In this document: piece after piece, positions 46,761-59,107 of the stretch
How the letters are laid out: the number at the start of each line of letters is the position of its first letter
Numbering within the stretch: the first letter of the stretch is position 1
NCBI GenBank assembly: GCA_034359265.1
Contig: CP136891.1
Location: 77,678,501 to 77,742,500, forward strand
Length of the DNA stretch: 64,000 nucleotides
Source of the DNA: Canna indica
Taxonomy: Eukaryota; Streptophyta; Magnoliopsida; Zingiberales; Cannaceae
Direction of reading: 5' to 3'
The notes under the pieces: generated by a model
What the model was told of the DNA's origin: nothing
Database searches by the model: none
The model's input: only the letters and a program-made list of their open reading frames with translations
Made by a program: the position numbers and the translations under genes

Positions 46761-47335
46761 TCCAAAGGCGATCAGCCTAGGATCGAACTGAGGGGATCGA
46801 AGGAGTTTTATCGAGAAATTTGCCGATTAGGCTTGAATTAAGACCATGGTTGCGATATGGATTGGAGTTGATCCTCAGTAAACTGAATCTTACCAGTGGG
46901 TTGCGCTTGGATCGTTTGGATAGAGATCGCCGTAGCAGGAAGGGGGGAGTTTGGTTTCCCTCCTTTCAATATGTGAGCCCAAGAGATCAGGGTGGAGGAA
47001 TGTTTTGAGGAAGGATCTGCAGTGGAGGAATTAGGTAGGGATCTTTTGTGAGGAAGGGGGAGTACGATAGTCGTCAGGTGGAGTCGACGGCAGGCAATGC
47101 AAGGAGGAAACCCTAGGGGGCGATAAGTTATCGCCCGTCATCAGAGCGCTCGCGTTTTTAGTCGTAGTTCTTGAAAAAACTTAACCCAAATCGATTTCTA
47201 CATCAGATATAATATCAATTTTATGTTCTTCTATTCTTTTTTTTTTTCTAATCCATACACTAAACAAATAATGAATATTAATTGATCCCTTATCATATCC
47301 TCCATTATCCTATAAAACAAACATGTCCTTATTGT

Positions 47336-48439
47336 TAACCTACGTTCAAATCATTCTTCATTAATTTTTTACCTCAAAAAGTCTCATATTGATTGATTTC
47401 ATTCCTAATTCGTTTTTGCATGCTATCATCGATGCTCATTTTATTTAGTTGTGTGAAATTTTGTGAATGAACTATATATTCAAATAGCTAGTTTAATTTG
47501 CTTATCAAGTACTCAAGGAAAATTTTTGAAAATAAATAGAAGAATGTCATATATTTCTTTCATGATTGTGAATTTTATTTAATTAATTCAGAACCCAAAT
47601 ATAAAAATAATGAATTTTACTAATAATTAATATTAATTATATAGTGCATCTTTATGGTCAATGAGATCTATTTTTGCAATATAAATTATGCATTAAGTTT
47701 TATTTGAAAATAAAAAAAATGCTTTCAAGTTAGTTGTTTCTTATGATTTAATACCAAATAGTATAACTGTACCAAAGAACGATTATTTTTCTCTTGATTT
47801 TATGGAATTAATGAAAATTTTGTTGAACTTAAGTAAGACAAAATCTATACAAAAAATCAGGGCCTATTCCTATATATATGATACATATATTTTTTGGGTC
47901 AATTTTCTTTTATCAACTCCGGTAAAAAAAAAAGCATGTATTTTTAATTTTGTTAATATCTTATTAGTTTCTTAATTTTCTTCAAATAATATGCCTCATA
48001 AAATTGACCATCGAGGTGGGCAAGGCAATGGCTCCTTCGTTGTAGAGCCAATATATCGTAATTGAGATGAAAAAAGTTCTCTTTTAAAGTGACAAAAACT
48101 TCAATTATTTTTATTTTAAAGATCGACTTTAAAAATATTTTCATAATATAAGAATAGGCGATGAATAAGTGATAATTTTAATTAAAAAATTAATGTTAAA
48201 AAGTTTTTTTTTAAAATATTATTTTTATATACTAAATTGGGCCCTTTAGTTAAATTTCTACCTCCCCATATGTACCCATCTACTGCCTATATTTTGCTTT
48301 TAAATGATGTCAAAATTTAAATAATTTTTGTAACGTAATATCTAAAATATCTACTATATGTTATTTTTAGTTTGTTATTATAAAAATAAATTTTCTACAT
48401 TATAGTAAATATTCTATAATATTGGTTGATGTGGGGTAG
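47336..48439. other. AT-rich spacer
   Basis: No gene seen; in particular no cysteine-rich WAK ectodomain exon that could belong to WAK2. Confidence 0.45.
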
Positions 48440-50367
48440 AGAGTTATAATGATATCAACCCAAACGTAGATATTCCCTTGTAAAAGCTTCGAAAGCCACG
48501 ATTCCCGTCTGTATTGTGGGAGGAGATATTAATTGAGAATATCTAGACCGCCATCATTCGGTTTCCTGTTATCCTAACTTAGAAAGCATTTACCTCGTGT
48601 GTCCGGGGCTCTACTTACGGTCCAGAAGAAGGTTCTTCTTCGATTGTCAATTTGACAGATGATCCACTTAAGGACCCTTGCCACGATGCTAGAGTCGTGT
48701 CAATTTATGAAGCTTTGGATAGGAGGGACCCCTGCCACCATGCTAGAGTTGTGTCGATTTTGGTGATATTTTTATTCTACTAGTCTTTATGGAGTTGACT
48801 GAGTCTCAAGGGTGGTCCGAGGTAGTCGAGAGGAAAGTTGCTAGCCCAGTACCCTAAAACTAAAGCCAAGTGTGAAGCTATGTGTGTGTCCCCCTTTATG
48901 TGCAACAATTTGGTCTTGAGGGCATTAATTTATTCTTAGTTGCGTACTAAGTTCAAAGCATTTTAGGAGAAATTTAAGAGACTAATGCTGGCATTGGAGG
49001 CAACACAAAAGATGATAAGGTCGTTGGCGATGGAGTCTAGGAGATGTGTGTAATCCCGCAAGGTAGAACATTCTGGACAACCCCCCTTAATAATCCCTTG
49101 CGACTAGTTCTGAGAAGCTGTTTGGATAGTGTGTCGATGACCAGATTGAAGAGGAGGGAACACTAGATTATCTTGTGGAAGCCCTCCTTTGTGAGCGAAA
49201 GGAATTCCAGTAGATCCGTTGATAAGGATCAACAAGCTTGAGGACCTAAGAAGAGCAGCCAATAACTCCAGCAAGAACCTCCCGTCCACCGAGTAAAAGG
49301 CCTTCTCCAAGTCGACCTTAACCATGTAGATATTGTCATTTCTGTGTTTACAAGCCCAGATGATCCTGTGGACCATCATAAAATAGTCAAGACTGCTTTT
49401 ACTAGAGATAAAGGCTCCATGTGTGTGATCCACTAAAGCAGGCTTTGAGGTGGCTAACCTATTAGCCACCAACTTTGAGAAGATTTTTGTGATAGCATTC
49501 TTCAAGCTGATTGGTTTGGAATTGCTGGGGGTTTCGGCGCCCACTTTTTGGTGATGAGAGTAATGATTGCATGGTTTAATCTTTGCATATATGTAGGGTT
49601 TTGTTGTAGCTCGCTAAGAAGGCTAACAATCGTGTCTTCGATCCCATTCCAAAACTTTTTGAAGAATTCTAAAATGCTGCCGTTTGGGGCGGGGAATTTA
49701 TGGTTTTTTAGCTTACCAATGAGCATTTGCTCCGCAGTGAAAGGAGAGTCAAAGTGTTGTAGAAGGGCGATTTCTGGCTGATAGATATCCTGCCATACGG
49801 GGGAGAATTGATTTTGTGCTTGATCCAAGAAGCTTGGTGTAGAAGCTTCTGAAGATGTCAGCGATTCAATGTCTTCTCAGTGATAATTCCATTAGGAGCT
49901 TTGATGCTAGAAATTCAATTATGCTTCCGTCGAAGCAAAGCACAAGGATGAAAGTATATTACGGTCACCTTCTTTGGTCCATTGTTTCTTAATTCTTTGC
50001 CTCCAGTAGAGTCCTCTTTTTGGTAGAGTTTGTCCGAATCCTCCTCGAAATGGCGAAAATCAGTGAGCTCATCAAGCAAGAGAATTCCAGTGTGAGCTTT
50101 TGTTGGACAGAGTGTGTACCTTCTCTTCTAAGTCTTTTCGTTATGTCGTCTAGGATTTCTTTTTGACATGATCTCTCCTCCATTTAATAATAGGTTGGAG
50201 TTGTTTCCATGCCTTGAGCTATCTCTGCAAGATCGAACCTCCTATCTCGTAATCCTGAAGAGTCGGAAGTACTCCTGCCATGATGATGTTGATTACATGA
50301 ACCATCTTGATGCCCATGTAAATATATTAACCTTTAATTAACAAAACTTAATCCAAAAACATGAATT
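48440..50367 (-). mobile_element. LINE-B, 5'-truncated and decayed
   Basis: Minus-strand fragments show the linker before RT (ILDDITKRLRREGTH near 50180), RT fingers (FTAEQMLIGKLKNHKFPAP; LNHAIITLITKKW at 49502-49828), and palm (NAITKIFSKLVANRLA; HGAFISSKSSLDYFM; MVKVDLEKAFYSVDG at 49104-49544). Beyond 49104 a decayed YADD equivalent reads IANDLIIF. Near 48650-48860 FPLDYLGPPLRLSQLHK-type thumb residues appear next to a 54-base duplication. Many stops are present. Limits are approximate. Confidence 0.8.
48671..48775. repeat. 54-bp tandem duplication in LINE-B
   Basis: GGACCCTTGCCACGATGCTA at 48672 recurs 54 bases later as GGACCCCTGCCACCATGCTA, both followed by GAGT-GTGTC. It duplicates the WQGSLLSK-type segment of the LINE. 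Confidence 0.75.
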
Positions 50368-52181
50368 AACTATATTATGTTTTTTTTAAGAAAGGAAACT
50401 TGCATTCAATTCATGAATGCAGAAGAGCATACAATAAGGTAAGGAAAGAGAGAAGAGCAAGAGCCGAGGAATACAAAAGGTAAAAAAAGAGAAACTCCGG
50501 TAGACAAGCCTCAAGAGGAGAAAACATGGTGGAGAGGCAGTCTAAACATCAATTACAACTACAACAGCCAAGCTTTGTTGTGGTGGGAAAGGTTGATGAT
50601 GTTGAGTCCTCCTTCAGAGAGACCCAGTGAGGGCATCCCATGGTACGAGGCATCTTTCATGTGCTGGTTCGTTTCACTTTCCTGTCCAAAAGAAGGTTCT
50701 TCGGTGCCAGTTTACTTGCTTGATAACCCATAACGATGCTTCAAATAAGGAGAAAATGTAGGAAACCTAACTCTTTAGAACACTATTAATCAAAGTAAGA
50801 CGTCTTTCTCTAGAAAGAAGCAAGCCTTGCCAAGATGGAGGATAGTGTCCATCTTTGTGATGATCTGTGACCCGTAATCTTTTAGAAAGTTCCCTCCTCG
50901 CAAAGGAAGTCCTAGATAGTTGAGAGGGAACTAGCCAGCTGCACAACCAAGAGTAGCCGCGATGAACGTTCCTTTATCTACATCTCCATTGGTATGAATA
51001 ACCTTAGTTTTGGTCGCATCTAGCTTCAACCCAGTGAAGAGTTTGAAACATGCAAGCAGGAGTTTGACTTCCGAAGCTAGCAATGTCTGTATGACTAAAT
51101 ACAAGCAAGTCATCTGCATAAATTACATGTGTAATACTCTTCGGTAAATGTGAGTGAATGGCCCCTTCAATTCAATTATACCATGTCGCTTTGGAAACAA
51201 GTCCAGAAAGGGTGTCCATGACTAGATTAAACAAGAGGGGGATAAAGGATCATCTTGTTTCAACCCTCCTTTATGTACGAAAGGCCGACCAATCATGCCA
51301 TTAATAACCAAGGAAGACTCTACAGAGTTTAAAAGCCAATAATTAAATATAGTGTTGCCAATTTGGAGGGAAGCCTCTAGCTTCGAGGAGCTGCCTGATG
51401 AAATCCCAATTGACCGAGTGAAACGCCTTTCTAAGATCCATATTGATTACGCACACATCCTGTTTATGTTGTGTCTACAAACCTAAACAGTTTGATGTGC
51501 GGTCATATAGCAATCGAGCGTCCTACGACCACTAAAGAAAGCGCCATGCTTGTTATCCACATGCTTGGTATTGAGCGGGGCCAAACGGTTGGCGAGGATC
51601 TTGGAGAAGATTTTGATAAGGCTGAGAGGCTTGAAGTCCCCGAGATGGTCTGCTCCCTGCATTTTTGGTATAAGCGTGATGTATGCCTTGTTGATCCTGG
51701 ACATATCCTCTGGAGCCTTTTGTAGATCTTGCAGTATTTTAGCAACCTAGCTAAATACCTATATCTGGCAAGAAGTGTTTGTAAAACTCCATGGTGATGC
51801 CATCGATCGAGTCCCGATGCCTTAAGATTTTTAGAGGCTTTGATCACCCCTAGAACTTCATCTGCTGTGAAAGGGGCGTCCAAGTGTTTTAACTCCTGGT
51901 GCAAGGGTTGAAAGGGTTCACCTCATCTAATGTTCAGGAGTGGTTTTCTGCCCCTGCCTAGGAGGCCTGCATAGGAATTCCTAAATTCACTTGATATAGA
52001 GTTGTAGTCGGTGTATATACCTGTTGACATTAATTTGAATGGAAGCAATCCAATTCAACATGCGTCTACTGGTGGCACAAAGGTGAAAGTATCTAGTTTT
52101 TTAGTCATTCTTCTTCAGCCAACACTTTTTTCGCTCTGTCTCCAAGAAATGTATTCAGCTGTGTAAAAGCGATCAAGATCA

Positions 52182-52664
52182 TGTTAGAATATTTTTTTTT
52201 AAATATTCTATATTTTCATTTTTCATATGTGGGCTACAATCAATTGTAATGTTTTGATTTAATAAAAGCGGGTTTGATCTTATGATCCATTATTGAGATG
52301 TCTGTTAGCTCATGTGATCTTGATCCATGTGATTCGAGCTTGAAACACTTAACCATGATTGATGTGATTAATCAAGTGTAGGCCCGATTAATGAAGCCCG
52401 TGATGGACGGGCCCATATAATCAGTTATAAATAGAGGCTAGGTCCCCTCTATACACCGTGTGGAAAAATCCTAGCTCATAGTTGCTTTCCCCATCAAAAG
52501 CAGAGCATTTTGAGACGGTGTTGTGGAGGAAGACCCGGCTTTCCTTGGAGATCCAGAAGTTTATTCCGCTGCAGATATGTCTTCATCAAGTAAGATCTTA
52601 ACTTACTAATTTATTTATGATATTCTTATATTCATGAAACACTTGATGAAAGATTTGTCTTACA
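52182..52664 (+). repeat. Copia 5' LTR
   Basis: TGTTAGAATA...GTCTTACA, 483 bases. Contains GGCCCATATAATCAG/TATAAATAGAGGC near 52410-52440, a TATA box for the element's promoter. Confidence 0.95.
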
Positions 52665-52666
52665 AT

Positions 52667-52678
52667 TGGTATCAGAGC
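52667..52678 (+). other. Copia primer-binding site
   Basis: TGGTATCAGAGC, two bases after the LTR, complementary to the 3' end of initiator methionine tRNA. Confidence 0.95.
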
Positions 52679-54360
52679 TATTTTTTCATGAATTTAAGAA
52701 TTCATTTATGATGATTATGGGATGATTTTAATATGATGAATAATCTGTTTAAATTTTGATTCATCATGTTTGAATATTAAAATTAATTTTTCTGTTCGAA
52801 TCAATTTATTATCCTTCGGATATTATATATTTATGTTGAATCGTGGTTTTATCCGTTGGCTCTTTTTTCTTCATCTTTTGTGTAATTTGATTACCCGCTG
52901 ATTTTTATTGAAAAGCATGATTTAATATTTAATTGATCTATCTATAAAGAGATTGATTACCTCTCTTTTTGTCGTCATCGATTGTTTTTTCAATCGGCCA
53001 CGCTGCACAAGGCCAGCGAGCGTGACGCGCTCACGTCCTGGGTATGCTCACCGCTGCATCAGCGGCGTGCTCGTCGAAGCCAGCAGATGATGCACGCGTC
53101 AACGGCGCGCTCGACGAGGCCATCCGTGTCAGCTGTGCCCTAACGAGCATGACATCGCCTTCTCTTTCCTCATCGCGCGTAAAGCGTCGTCCGCGACGCG
53201 AGCGAGAGCTGCTGTTTCGCGTGTGGCGAGTGATCGAGTGCGCTCGACGCGGCAGGCGGGCGGCGCCCACGTCTGTTATGCCCTAACGGGCACGCGGGCG
53301 ACGCCCGACTGATCGCAGGTGGCGCCCGCTTCAGTGTACCCGATCTGCAACAGTCGGCTGGGCCGGCTGGGTCGCTGGGCTGGGCTGCTGAGCCTAGCAC
53401 TACAGACCCAATTCACAATAAATAATATATATATATATATATATATATAATATTTTTGAAAAATATGCCCAATAAAATATTAGACCAGAATTATTTCTTC
53501 TGCATATATTTGGATTTTTCATGCTATAATGATTCAAAATTTGAACATTATAAATGCCAATATATAGATTTATTCATGCTTCAATTGGCTTGATTTATGA
53601 ATTATTGTTGCAATTAAATTGCTATGATTTGACTATAATTCATGTTATATTTTTGCATAATTACTTATTTTTATTTATGCAAATTTTATACATGTCAATT
53701 TATTATTGTAATAGATTTAATCATACTCCAATTGGCTTGATTTATGAATTATTGTTGCAATTAAATTGCTATGATTTGACTATAATTCATGTTATATTTT
53801 TGCATAATTACTTATTTTGTTTATGCAAATTTCATATATGACAATTTATTATTGTAAATTATGTTATCTTTTATAAAACCTCAAACCTAATATTGTGACA
53901 ATTAGGTGTAGAGCTTGACATAATTTATAAATAAATATAAATAATTTAAAGGGCATAATATTAATTCCTGATGAGTTTTTTCACTAGTTATTATTTGTAA
54001 TTACCACCAAAGTGGGATTACTTATAATGAGTGGTGTATTTTCTCATCATATGAGGAATACTGAAGATTAATTCATTCAATAGTTTTTCCCAAAGGATGA
54101 TTATTGAGTGTTTTAATTGGAGGTCTTATTAAATGGAGTTATTAGGATGTGCATTGGTCTAGAGATCTGTCTGCCCAAAGGTGATAGATTTTTGAAAATC
54201 AGTGTATTCTCATACTTTAACTCATTGAGGCTTTATTTTGTGATTACATGTTCTGCCCAAAGGTGAATATGTAATATTTGGTTAGCCTCAATTTCAATAA
54301 TATTTCATGCCCTATAATTTAATCTAATGTATTTCAATTCTTGTCACAGTTACTTTTAGT
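52679..54360 (+). other. Copia untranslated leader with GC-rich block and duplication
   Basis: 52990-53405 is strongly GC-rich inside an otherwise AT-rich leader and carries no recognised protein; an AT microsatellite lies at 53426-53449. A 147-base tandem duplication follows: CAATTGGCTTGATTTATGAA at 53582 recurs at 53729. 53880-54340 has no features. Confidence 0.6.
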
Positions 54361-54768
54361 ATGAACAACTGCAATGCCTCTATTGATATGTTGACTGGTT
54401 CAAACTTTAAGAAGTGGAAACACGACATAGAATTCTCTCTAGGCATGGCTGATCTTGACATGGCTATTCATGAAGACAAGCCGGTCATTCCTGAAGGTCA
54501 AACCGCCACTCCTAAAGAAAAACTTAAGAAAGAAAAGAGTGATCTATCCCTTCTAACTGTTCATCCTAAACCCCATTATGACAAGCCTCATAAGAAATTT
54601 AAGCATTCTTCACCTGCTACTCCAAAGAAATCTCAAAAAGGACAAGGTAGTGGTCAGAATAACCCCAATGAAGGTACTAAACCTGCCCCTACTAAGAAAT
54701 CTGTCAGATGCTTCTTTTGCAAAAAGAAAAGACACAAAAGGTTTGAATGTACAAAGTTTAAGGTCTAG
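54361..54768 (+). pseudogene. Copia gag, internally deleted
   Basis: The ATG at 54361 opens the usual copia gag start (MLTGSNFKKWKHDIEFSLGM; EDKPVIPE) but the frame jumps from KSDLSLL to a lysine-rich linker, leaving out the central UBN2-type capsid region. A zinc knuckle CFFCKKKRHKRFEC is present at the end (CX2CX4HX4C, although the usual Gly before His is Arg). The stop at 54768 precedes the protease region. Confidence 0.85.
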
Positions 54769-54859
54769 TTAGAAAAGAAGCAAAAAGCTGGAGGTTTTTG
54801 CAAACCTAAGGAAACCAAGTCTGAGGCAAACCAAACTGAGAGTAGGAAATAATCTTGAA

Positions 54860-56293
54860 GTGTCTGTGGAGTCTGTAGGAGATGTTAGATTATTTTTAGA
54901 GTCAGGATTTGAACTTGTTCTGAAGGACACCTTATATGTACCTTCATTTAGGAGAAATTTGATTTCTGTTTCTTGTTTAGATAAACTTGGATTTCATTTT
55001 AGTTTTGAAAATGGCAATATGAATATTATTTTGAATTCTCAATTTATTAGAAGTGGATCTTTGTTTAATGGTTTATATATGTTGTCCTTAGCTCCTGATT
55101 GTCCATCTACATCTCTAAATATTGAAAACAAAATTGCTAAAAGATCATAGTTCAAAGATAAATCTTTTCTTTTATGGCATAAGCGTTTAGGTCACATCTC
55201 TAAAGAAAGGATTGAAAGACTTGTTAAAATTGAAATTTTGCCTATCTTAGATTTTGAAGATATGGGGATTTGTGTTGATTGTATTAGGGGTAAATTGACC
55301 AAAACCAAGAAAAAGAGTGCTTCTAGAAGTTCAAGTTTATTGGAAATCATTCATACAGACATTAGTGGACCTTACTCTCCTACTATTTGTGGTCATAAAT
55401 TCTTTATCACTTTTATTGATGATTTTTCTCGATATGGCTATATTTATTTGATTAAAGAAAAGTCTGAAGCGCTTGATAAATTCAAAGTGTTTAAGACCGA
55501 AGTTGAAAAATAGTTGGGAACAGTCATCAAGATAGTGAGATCTGATCGTGGAGGAGAGTATTATGGTAGACATGGTGTTGCTGGTCAACATGTAGGACCT
55601 TTTGCTTCATACTTGCAAGAATGTGGCATTGTTCCTCAATATACCATGTCAGGTAGTCCTGAACAAAATGGTGTAGCTAAAAGGCGTAACCGAACTCTTA
55701 AGGATATGATGAGGAGCATGATGAGCAGGTCGAATTTGCCAGAATTTCTGTGGGGCGAAGCCATTAAAATCTCTCTCTATATTCTTAATCGTGTCCCCAG
55801 TAAATCTGTTCCCAAAACTCCTTTTGAACTGTGAACATGTAGAAAACCTAGTTTAAATCATTTTCGGGTCTAGGGATGTCCTGCTGAAGTGAGAATCTAT
55901 AATCCCTCTGAGAAAAAACTTGATTCTAGAACCATTCGTTGTTTTTTCATTGGATATTCAGATCATTCAAAAGGCTATCGTTTCTATTGTCCAAGCAGAA
56001 GAACTAAAATTGTGGAGTCTTTGACAGCGAAATTTTTAGAACTTGATGTAGCTGAGCCTGATTCTCTTCATTCTGAACCTGTCACTAATGTATCAATTCC
56101 TCTTCCTTTTATCAATGATCTTAGGTCACTTGTTCCAGGTGATTTTGTTTCTAGTCATGATGATAATATTTCTCATTCCCCTGTTCCTTCGGACAGTCCT
56201 TTAGCTGTTAATCCGCTTAATCCTATTATTGATCTGTTTCCTGCTGAACCTGCTTTACTTGTGCCGGTGAGAAGATCTACTAGAGAAAGGTGA
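54860..56293 (+). pseudogene. Copia integrase region, broken; protease site missing
   Basis: The first part (VRLFLESGFELVLKDTLYVP, RRNLISVSCLDKLG) is the end of the protease-linker; the aspartic-protease DSGAT box is absent. The gag-pre-integrase segment LLWHKRLGHISKERIERLVK is at 55166-55230. The integrase core has IHTDISGPYSP, FITFIDDFSRYGYIY (Asp), [11 protein letters not shown] (Asp) and [15 protein letters not shown] (Glu). The C-terminal part RCFFIGYSDHSKGYRFY is at 55930-55995. Stops at 55148, 55511, 55832, 55873 and 56291 interrupt it. Confidence 0.9.
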
Positions 56294-56314
56294 TCTGCAA
56301 TCCCTGATGATTAT

Positions 56315-57943
56315 TTGATGTATCTTAATGAAAATGATTATGATGTTGGGGATGTCCTTGATCCTAGTGACTATAATCAAGCCATTTCTTGTGCACAGTC
56401 AGATAAATGGATATGTGCTATGAATGAGGAAATGCTTTCTATGGCTGATAATAATGTTTGGGATTTGGTTGAATTACCTGAAAACTATAGACCTATTGGC
56501 TGTAAGTGGATTTTTAAAACCAAGAAGGACTCTAGAGGTAATGTTGAGAGGTTCAAAGCCCGACTTGTTGCAAAGGGTTTTACCCAGAAAGAGGGCATTG
56601 ACTACAATGAAACTTTCTCACATGTTTCCTCTAAAGATTCTTTCAGAATTATTATGGCCCTTGTAGCTCATTTTGATTTAGAGTTACATCAGATGGATGT
56701 CAAAACAATATTTTTAAATGGTGATCTCTATGAAGAGGTTTATATGAAACAACCTGAAGGTTATCAAAAGACTGGCAGTGAGCATTTGGTATGCAAATTG
56801 AGAAAGTCCATTTATGGTTTGAAACAGGCTTCTAGACAGTGGTATTTAAAATTTGACATGATTGTGGCTTCCATAGGTTTTGAGGAAAATAAAGTTGATC
56901 ATTGCATATATATCAAGATCAGTGGGAGCAAAATAATTTTTCTTATATTATATGTGGATGACATTCTGCTGGCTTCAAATGATCTTGCTCTCCTTCATGA
57001 AACTAAATCCATGTTGACTAAATCTTTCGATATGAAGGATCTTGGTGAAGCTTCTTTTGTACTGGGAATTGAAATCCATAGGGACAGATCTCATTGTTTG
57101 CTTGGATTATCTCAAAAAGCTTATGTTAATCGAATTTTGGAATGGTTCAACATGTTAGATTGCAAGCCTGGTGATGTACATGTCATTAAAGGCGATAAAT
57201 TTAGCAAAAATCAATGTCCTAAAAATGCATTAGAAAAGGGTCAAATGAACGGCAAGCCATTTGATAGTGCACTGGGGAGCTTGATATATGCACAGGTTTG
57301 CACTAGACCGGACATTGCTTTTATTGTTGGAGTCTTGGGCAGATATCAGTCTAATCCTGGTTATGATCATTGGGTAGCAGCTAAAAAAGTTATGAGATAC
57401 CTGCAGATGGCTAAAGAACACATGCTTGTGTATAAAAGAGTAGAAAACTTAGAGATTGTAGGCTATTCTGACTCAGATCTTGCTGGGTGCCTTGATGACA
57501 TAAAATCTACATCTGGATATATTTTTATGTTAGCTGGTGGAGCCATCTCTTGGAAAAGTAAGAAGCAGACTCTAGTTGCTTCTTCCACTATGCAAGCAGA
57601 ATTTGTTGCCTATTATGCTGCGGCTTCTCAAGCCGTCTGGCTTAAGAATATTATTTTTGGGCTTCGGCTTGTTGATTCTATTTCTAGGCCTCTTACTATT
57701 TATTGTGATAACAATATTGCTGTGTTCTTCACGAAGAACAATAAAATCTCTAGTGGCTCCAAACATTTAGAGTTGAAATATTTGACTGTTAGAGATCTTG
57801 TAAAGAAAGGAGATATTTTAGTTGAACACATAGAGACAGATCTGATGCTCGCTGATCCCTTAACCAAGGGACTCAGACCCATAGTCTTTAAAAGACATAT
57901 TGAAAATATAGGCATTCTGAGTTCTTTTGATGTGTTTGGTTAG
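56315..57943 (+). CDS. Copia reverse transcriptase and RNase H
   Basis: An open frame of 542 residues covers the whole RVT_2 domain and RNase H. Motifs: WICAMNEEMLSM, NVWDLVELP, GCKWIFKTKKD, ARLVAKGFTQKEGIDY, MDVKTIFLNGDL (first catalytic Asp region), YGLKQASRQWY, LILYVDDILLAS with the catalytic YVDD, DLGEASFVLGIEI, RPDIAFIVG, GYSDSDLAGC (RNase H Asp), TLVASSTMQAEFVA (Glu), IYCDNNIAV (Asp) and SKHLELKYLTVRDLV. All catalytic residues are present, so this block could be functional in trans, but it lacks its own start and upstream domains. Confidence 0.93.
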   Translation: MMYLNENDYDVGDVLDPSDYNQAISCAQSDKWICAMNEEMLSMADNNVWDLVELPENYRPIGCKWIFKTKKDSRGNVERFKARLVAKGFTQKEGIDYNETFSHVSSKDSFRIIMALVAHFDLELHQMDVKTIFLNGDLYEEVYMKQPEGYQKTGSEHLVCKLRKSIYGLKQASRQWYLKFDMIVASIGFEENKVDHCIYIKISGSKIIFLILYVDDILLASNDLALLHETKSMLTKSFDMKDLGEASFVLGIEIHRDRSHCLLGLSQKAYVNRILEWFNMLDCKPGDVHVIKGDKFSKNQCPKNALEKGQMNGKPFDSALGSLIYAQVCTRPDIAFIVGVLGRYQSNPGYDHWVAAKKVMRYLQMAKEHMLVYKRVENLEIVGYSDSDLAGCLDDIKSTSGYIFMLAGGAISWKSKKQTLVASSTMQAEFVAYYAAASQAVWLKNIIFGLRLVDSISRPLTIYCDNNIAVFFTKNNKISSGSKHLELKYLTVRDLVKKGDILVEHIETDLMLADPLTKGLRPIVFKRHIENIGILSSFDVFG

Positions 57944-58614
57944 TGAGAGTTATTTTTCCTTTTGTTTTGAGCACTTTGATACATGATTGTTAGGTTTATG
58001 TTACCGCATGTTCAATAATAAACTCTTTTTCCTTTGAGATAATATTGTCATATTTAATATATGTGTCCAATAATTATTTAAGACTCGGTATCATTTGAAT
58101 TAGAATGTCTCTTGATTGATACCATATTTAAGTCTAGAGACATCATGTTTTTTGTTTAAAGGCTCGGTGTCATGTGAATCATGTTGCCCATTGATTGATG
58201 CCAATTTTGAGTCTAGGGACTTGATGGTTTTTTAAAAACCATACGCTTTCTCTTGCCGAAAGGTATATCTAGAAGAGAAAGTATGAGGACTGACAATGAA
58301 AATAACACTATTCTTATCGGATCATTTTGAGTGTTATTTTCATTCTACACTTCACACCAATGACAATTGTCAGCAATGTCAGTGGTATTCGTGACCATGG
58401 AAAGTCTTATGTCCAGTATTGTCATGATGACTGCCATGATTCGATATCATTAGTTGTTGATATGAGTCATAATAAGTGTTGGATCTTGGATCATATTTTT
58501 ATTTTATTTTTATTTATTTTGTGGCCACATTTTTATTTTTGAAATATGTGATTGAACCCGAGTGTCGTTTTTTAAATTTTTTCAAAAAATAAAATTTTAC
58601 AATTGATCTTGCCC
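57944..58614 (+). other. Copia 3' non-coding region
   Basis: Includes a 79-base imperfect tandem duplication: GACTCGGTATCATTTGAAT at 58082 and GGCTCGGTGTCATGTGAAT at 58161, each followed by TTGATTGATNCCA and GAGTCTAG/AAGTCTAG. No coding capacity. Confidence 0.7.
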
Positions 58615-58625
58615 AAGTGGGAGAA
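58615..58625 (+). other. Copia polypurine tract
   Basis: AAGTGGGAGAA immediately before the 3' LTR; it would prime plus-strand DNA synthesis. Confidence 0.9.
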
Positions 58626-59107
58626 TGTTAGAATATTTTTTTTAAATATTCTATATTTTCATTTTTCATATGTGGGCTACAATCAATTGTAATGTTTTGA
58701 TTTAATAAAAGCGGGTTTGATCTTATGATCCATTATTGAGATGCCTGTTAGCTCATGTGATGTTGATCCATGTGATTCGAGCTTGAAACACTTAACCATG
58801 ATTGGTGTGATTAATCAAGTGTAGATCCGATTAATGAAGCCCGTGATGGACGGGCCCATATAATCAGTTATAAATAGAGGCTAGGTCCCCTCTATACACC
58901 ATGTGGAAAAACCCTAGCTCATAGTTGCTTTCCCCATCAAAAGCAGAGCATTTTGAGACGGTGTTGTGAAGGAAGACCCGACTTTCCTTGGAGATCCAGA
59001 AGTTTATTCCGCTGCAGATATATCGTCATCAAGTAAGATCTTATCTTACTAATTTATTTATGATATTCTTATATTCATGAAATACTTGATGAAAGATTTG
59101 TCTTACG
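58626..59107 (+). repeat. Copia 3' LTR
   Basis: TGTTAGAATA...GTCTTACG, 482 bases. The last base is G where the 5' LTR has A, so the canonical CA end is lost. One T fewer than the 5' LTR in the T run near its start. Confidence 0.95.

Larger units (their letters stand above)
40153..47198 (-). mobile_element. LINE-C, near full-length L1-type retrotransposon
   Basis: Runs on the minus strand from 47198 to a poly-A (seen as T run) at 40153-40160, after the 3' phrase CCCTCTTTTAGTATT typical of plant LINEs. Flanking 14-15-mers TACATCAAATATATA (40138) and TACATCAGATATAAT (47199) are a probable target duplication. It encodes ORF1 with a zinc knuckle, an AP-type endonuclease, reverse transcriptase and RNase H. 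A 1.3 kb repeat interrupts it at about 43009-44285, so the LINE itself is about 5.8 kb. Confidence 0.88.
52182..59107 (+). mobile_element. Ty1-copia retrotransposon, 6926 bp, GATCA duplication
   Basis: LTRs at 52182-52664 and 58626-59107, primer-binding site and polypurine tract in place, and GATCA duplicated at 52177-52181 and 59108-59112. Gene order gag, integrase, RT, RNase H is the copia order. By hand the LTRs differ at about 14 sites in 482 (near 3%). gag and protease carry internal deletions and the integrase has stops, so it is not autonomous. It sits inside LINE-A. Confidence 0.96.

Noticed and set aside
53031..53400. Open frames in the copia leader
   Set aside because: Compositional, in the GC-rich block; no domain on either strand.
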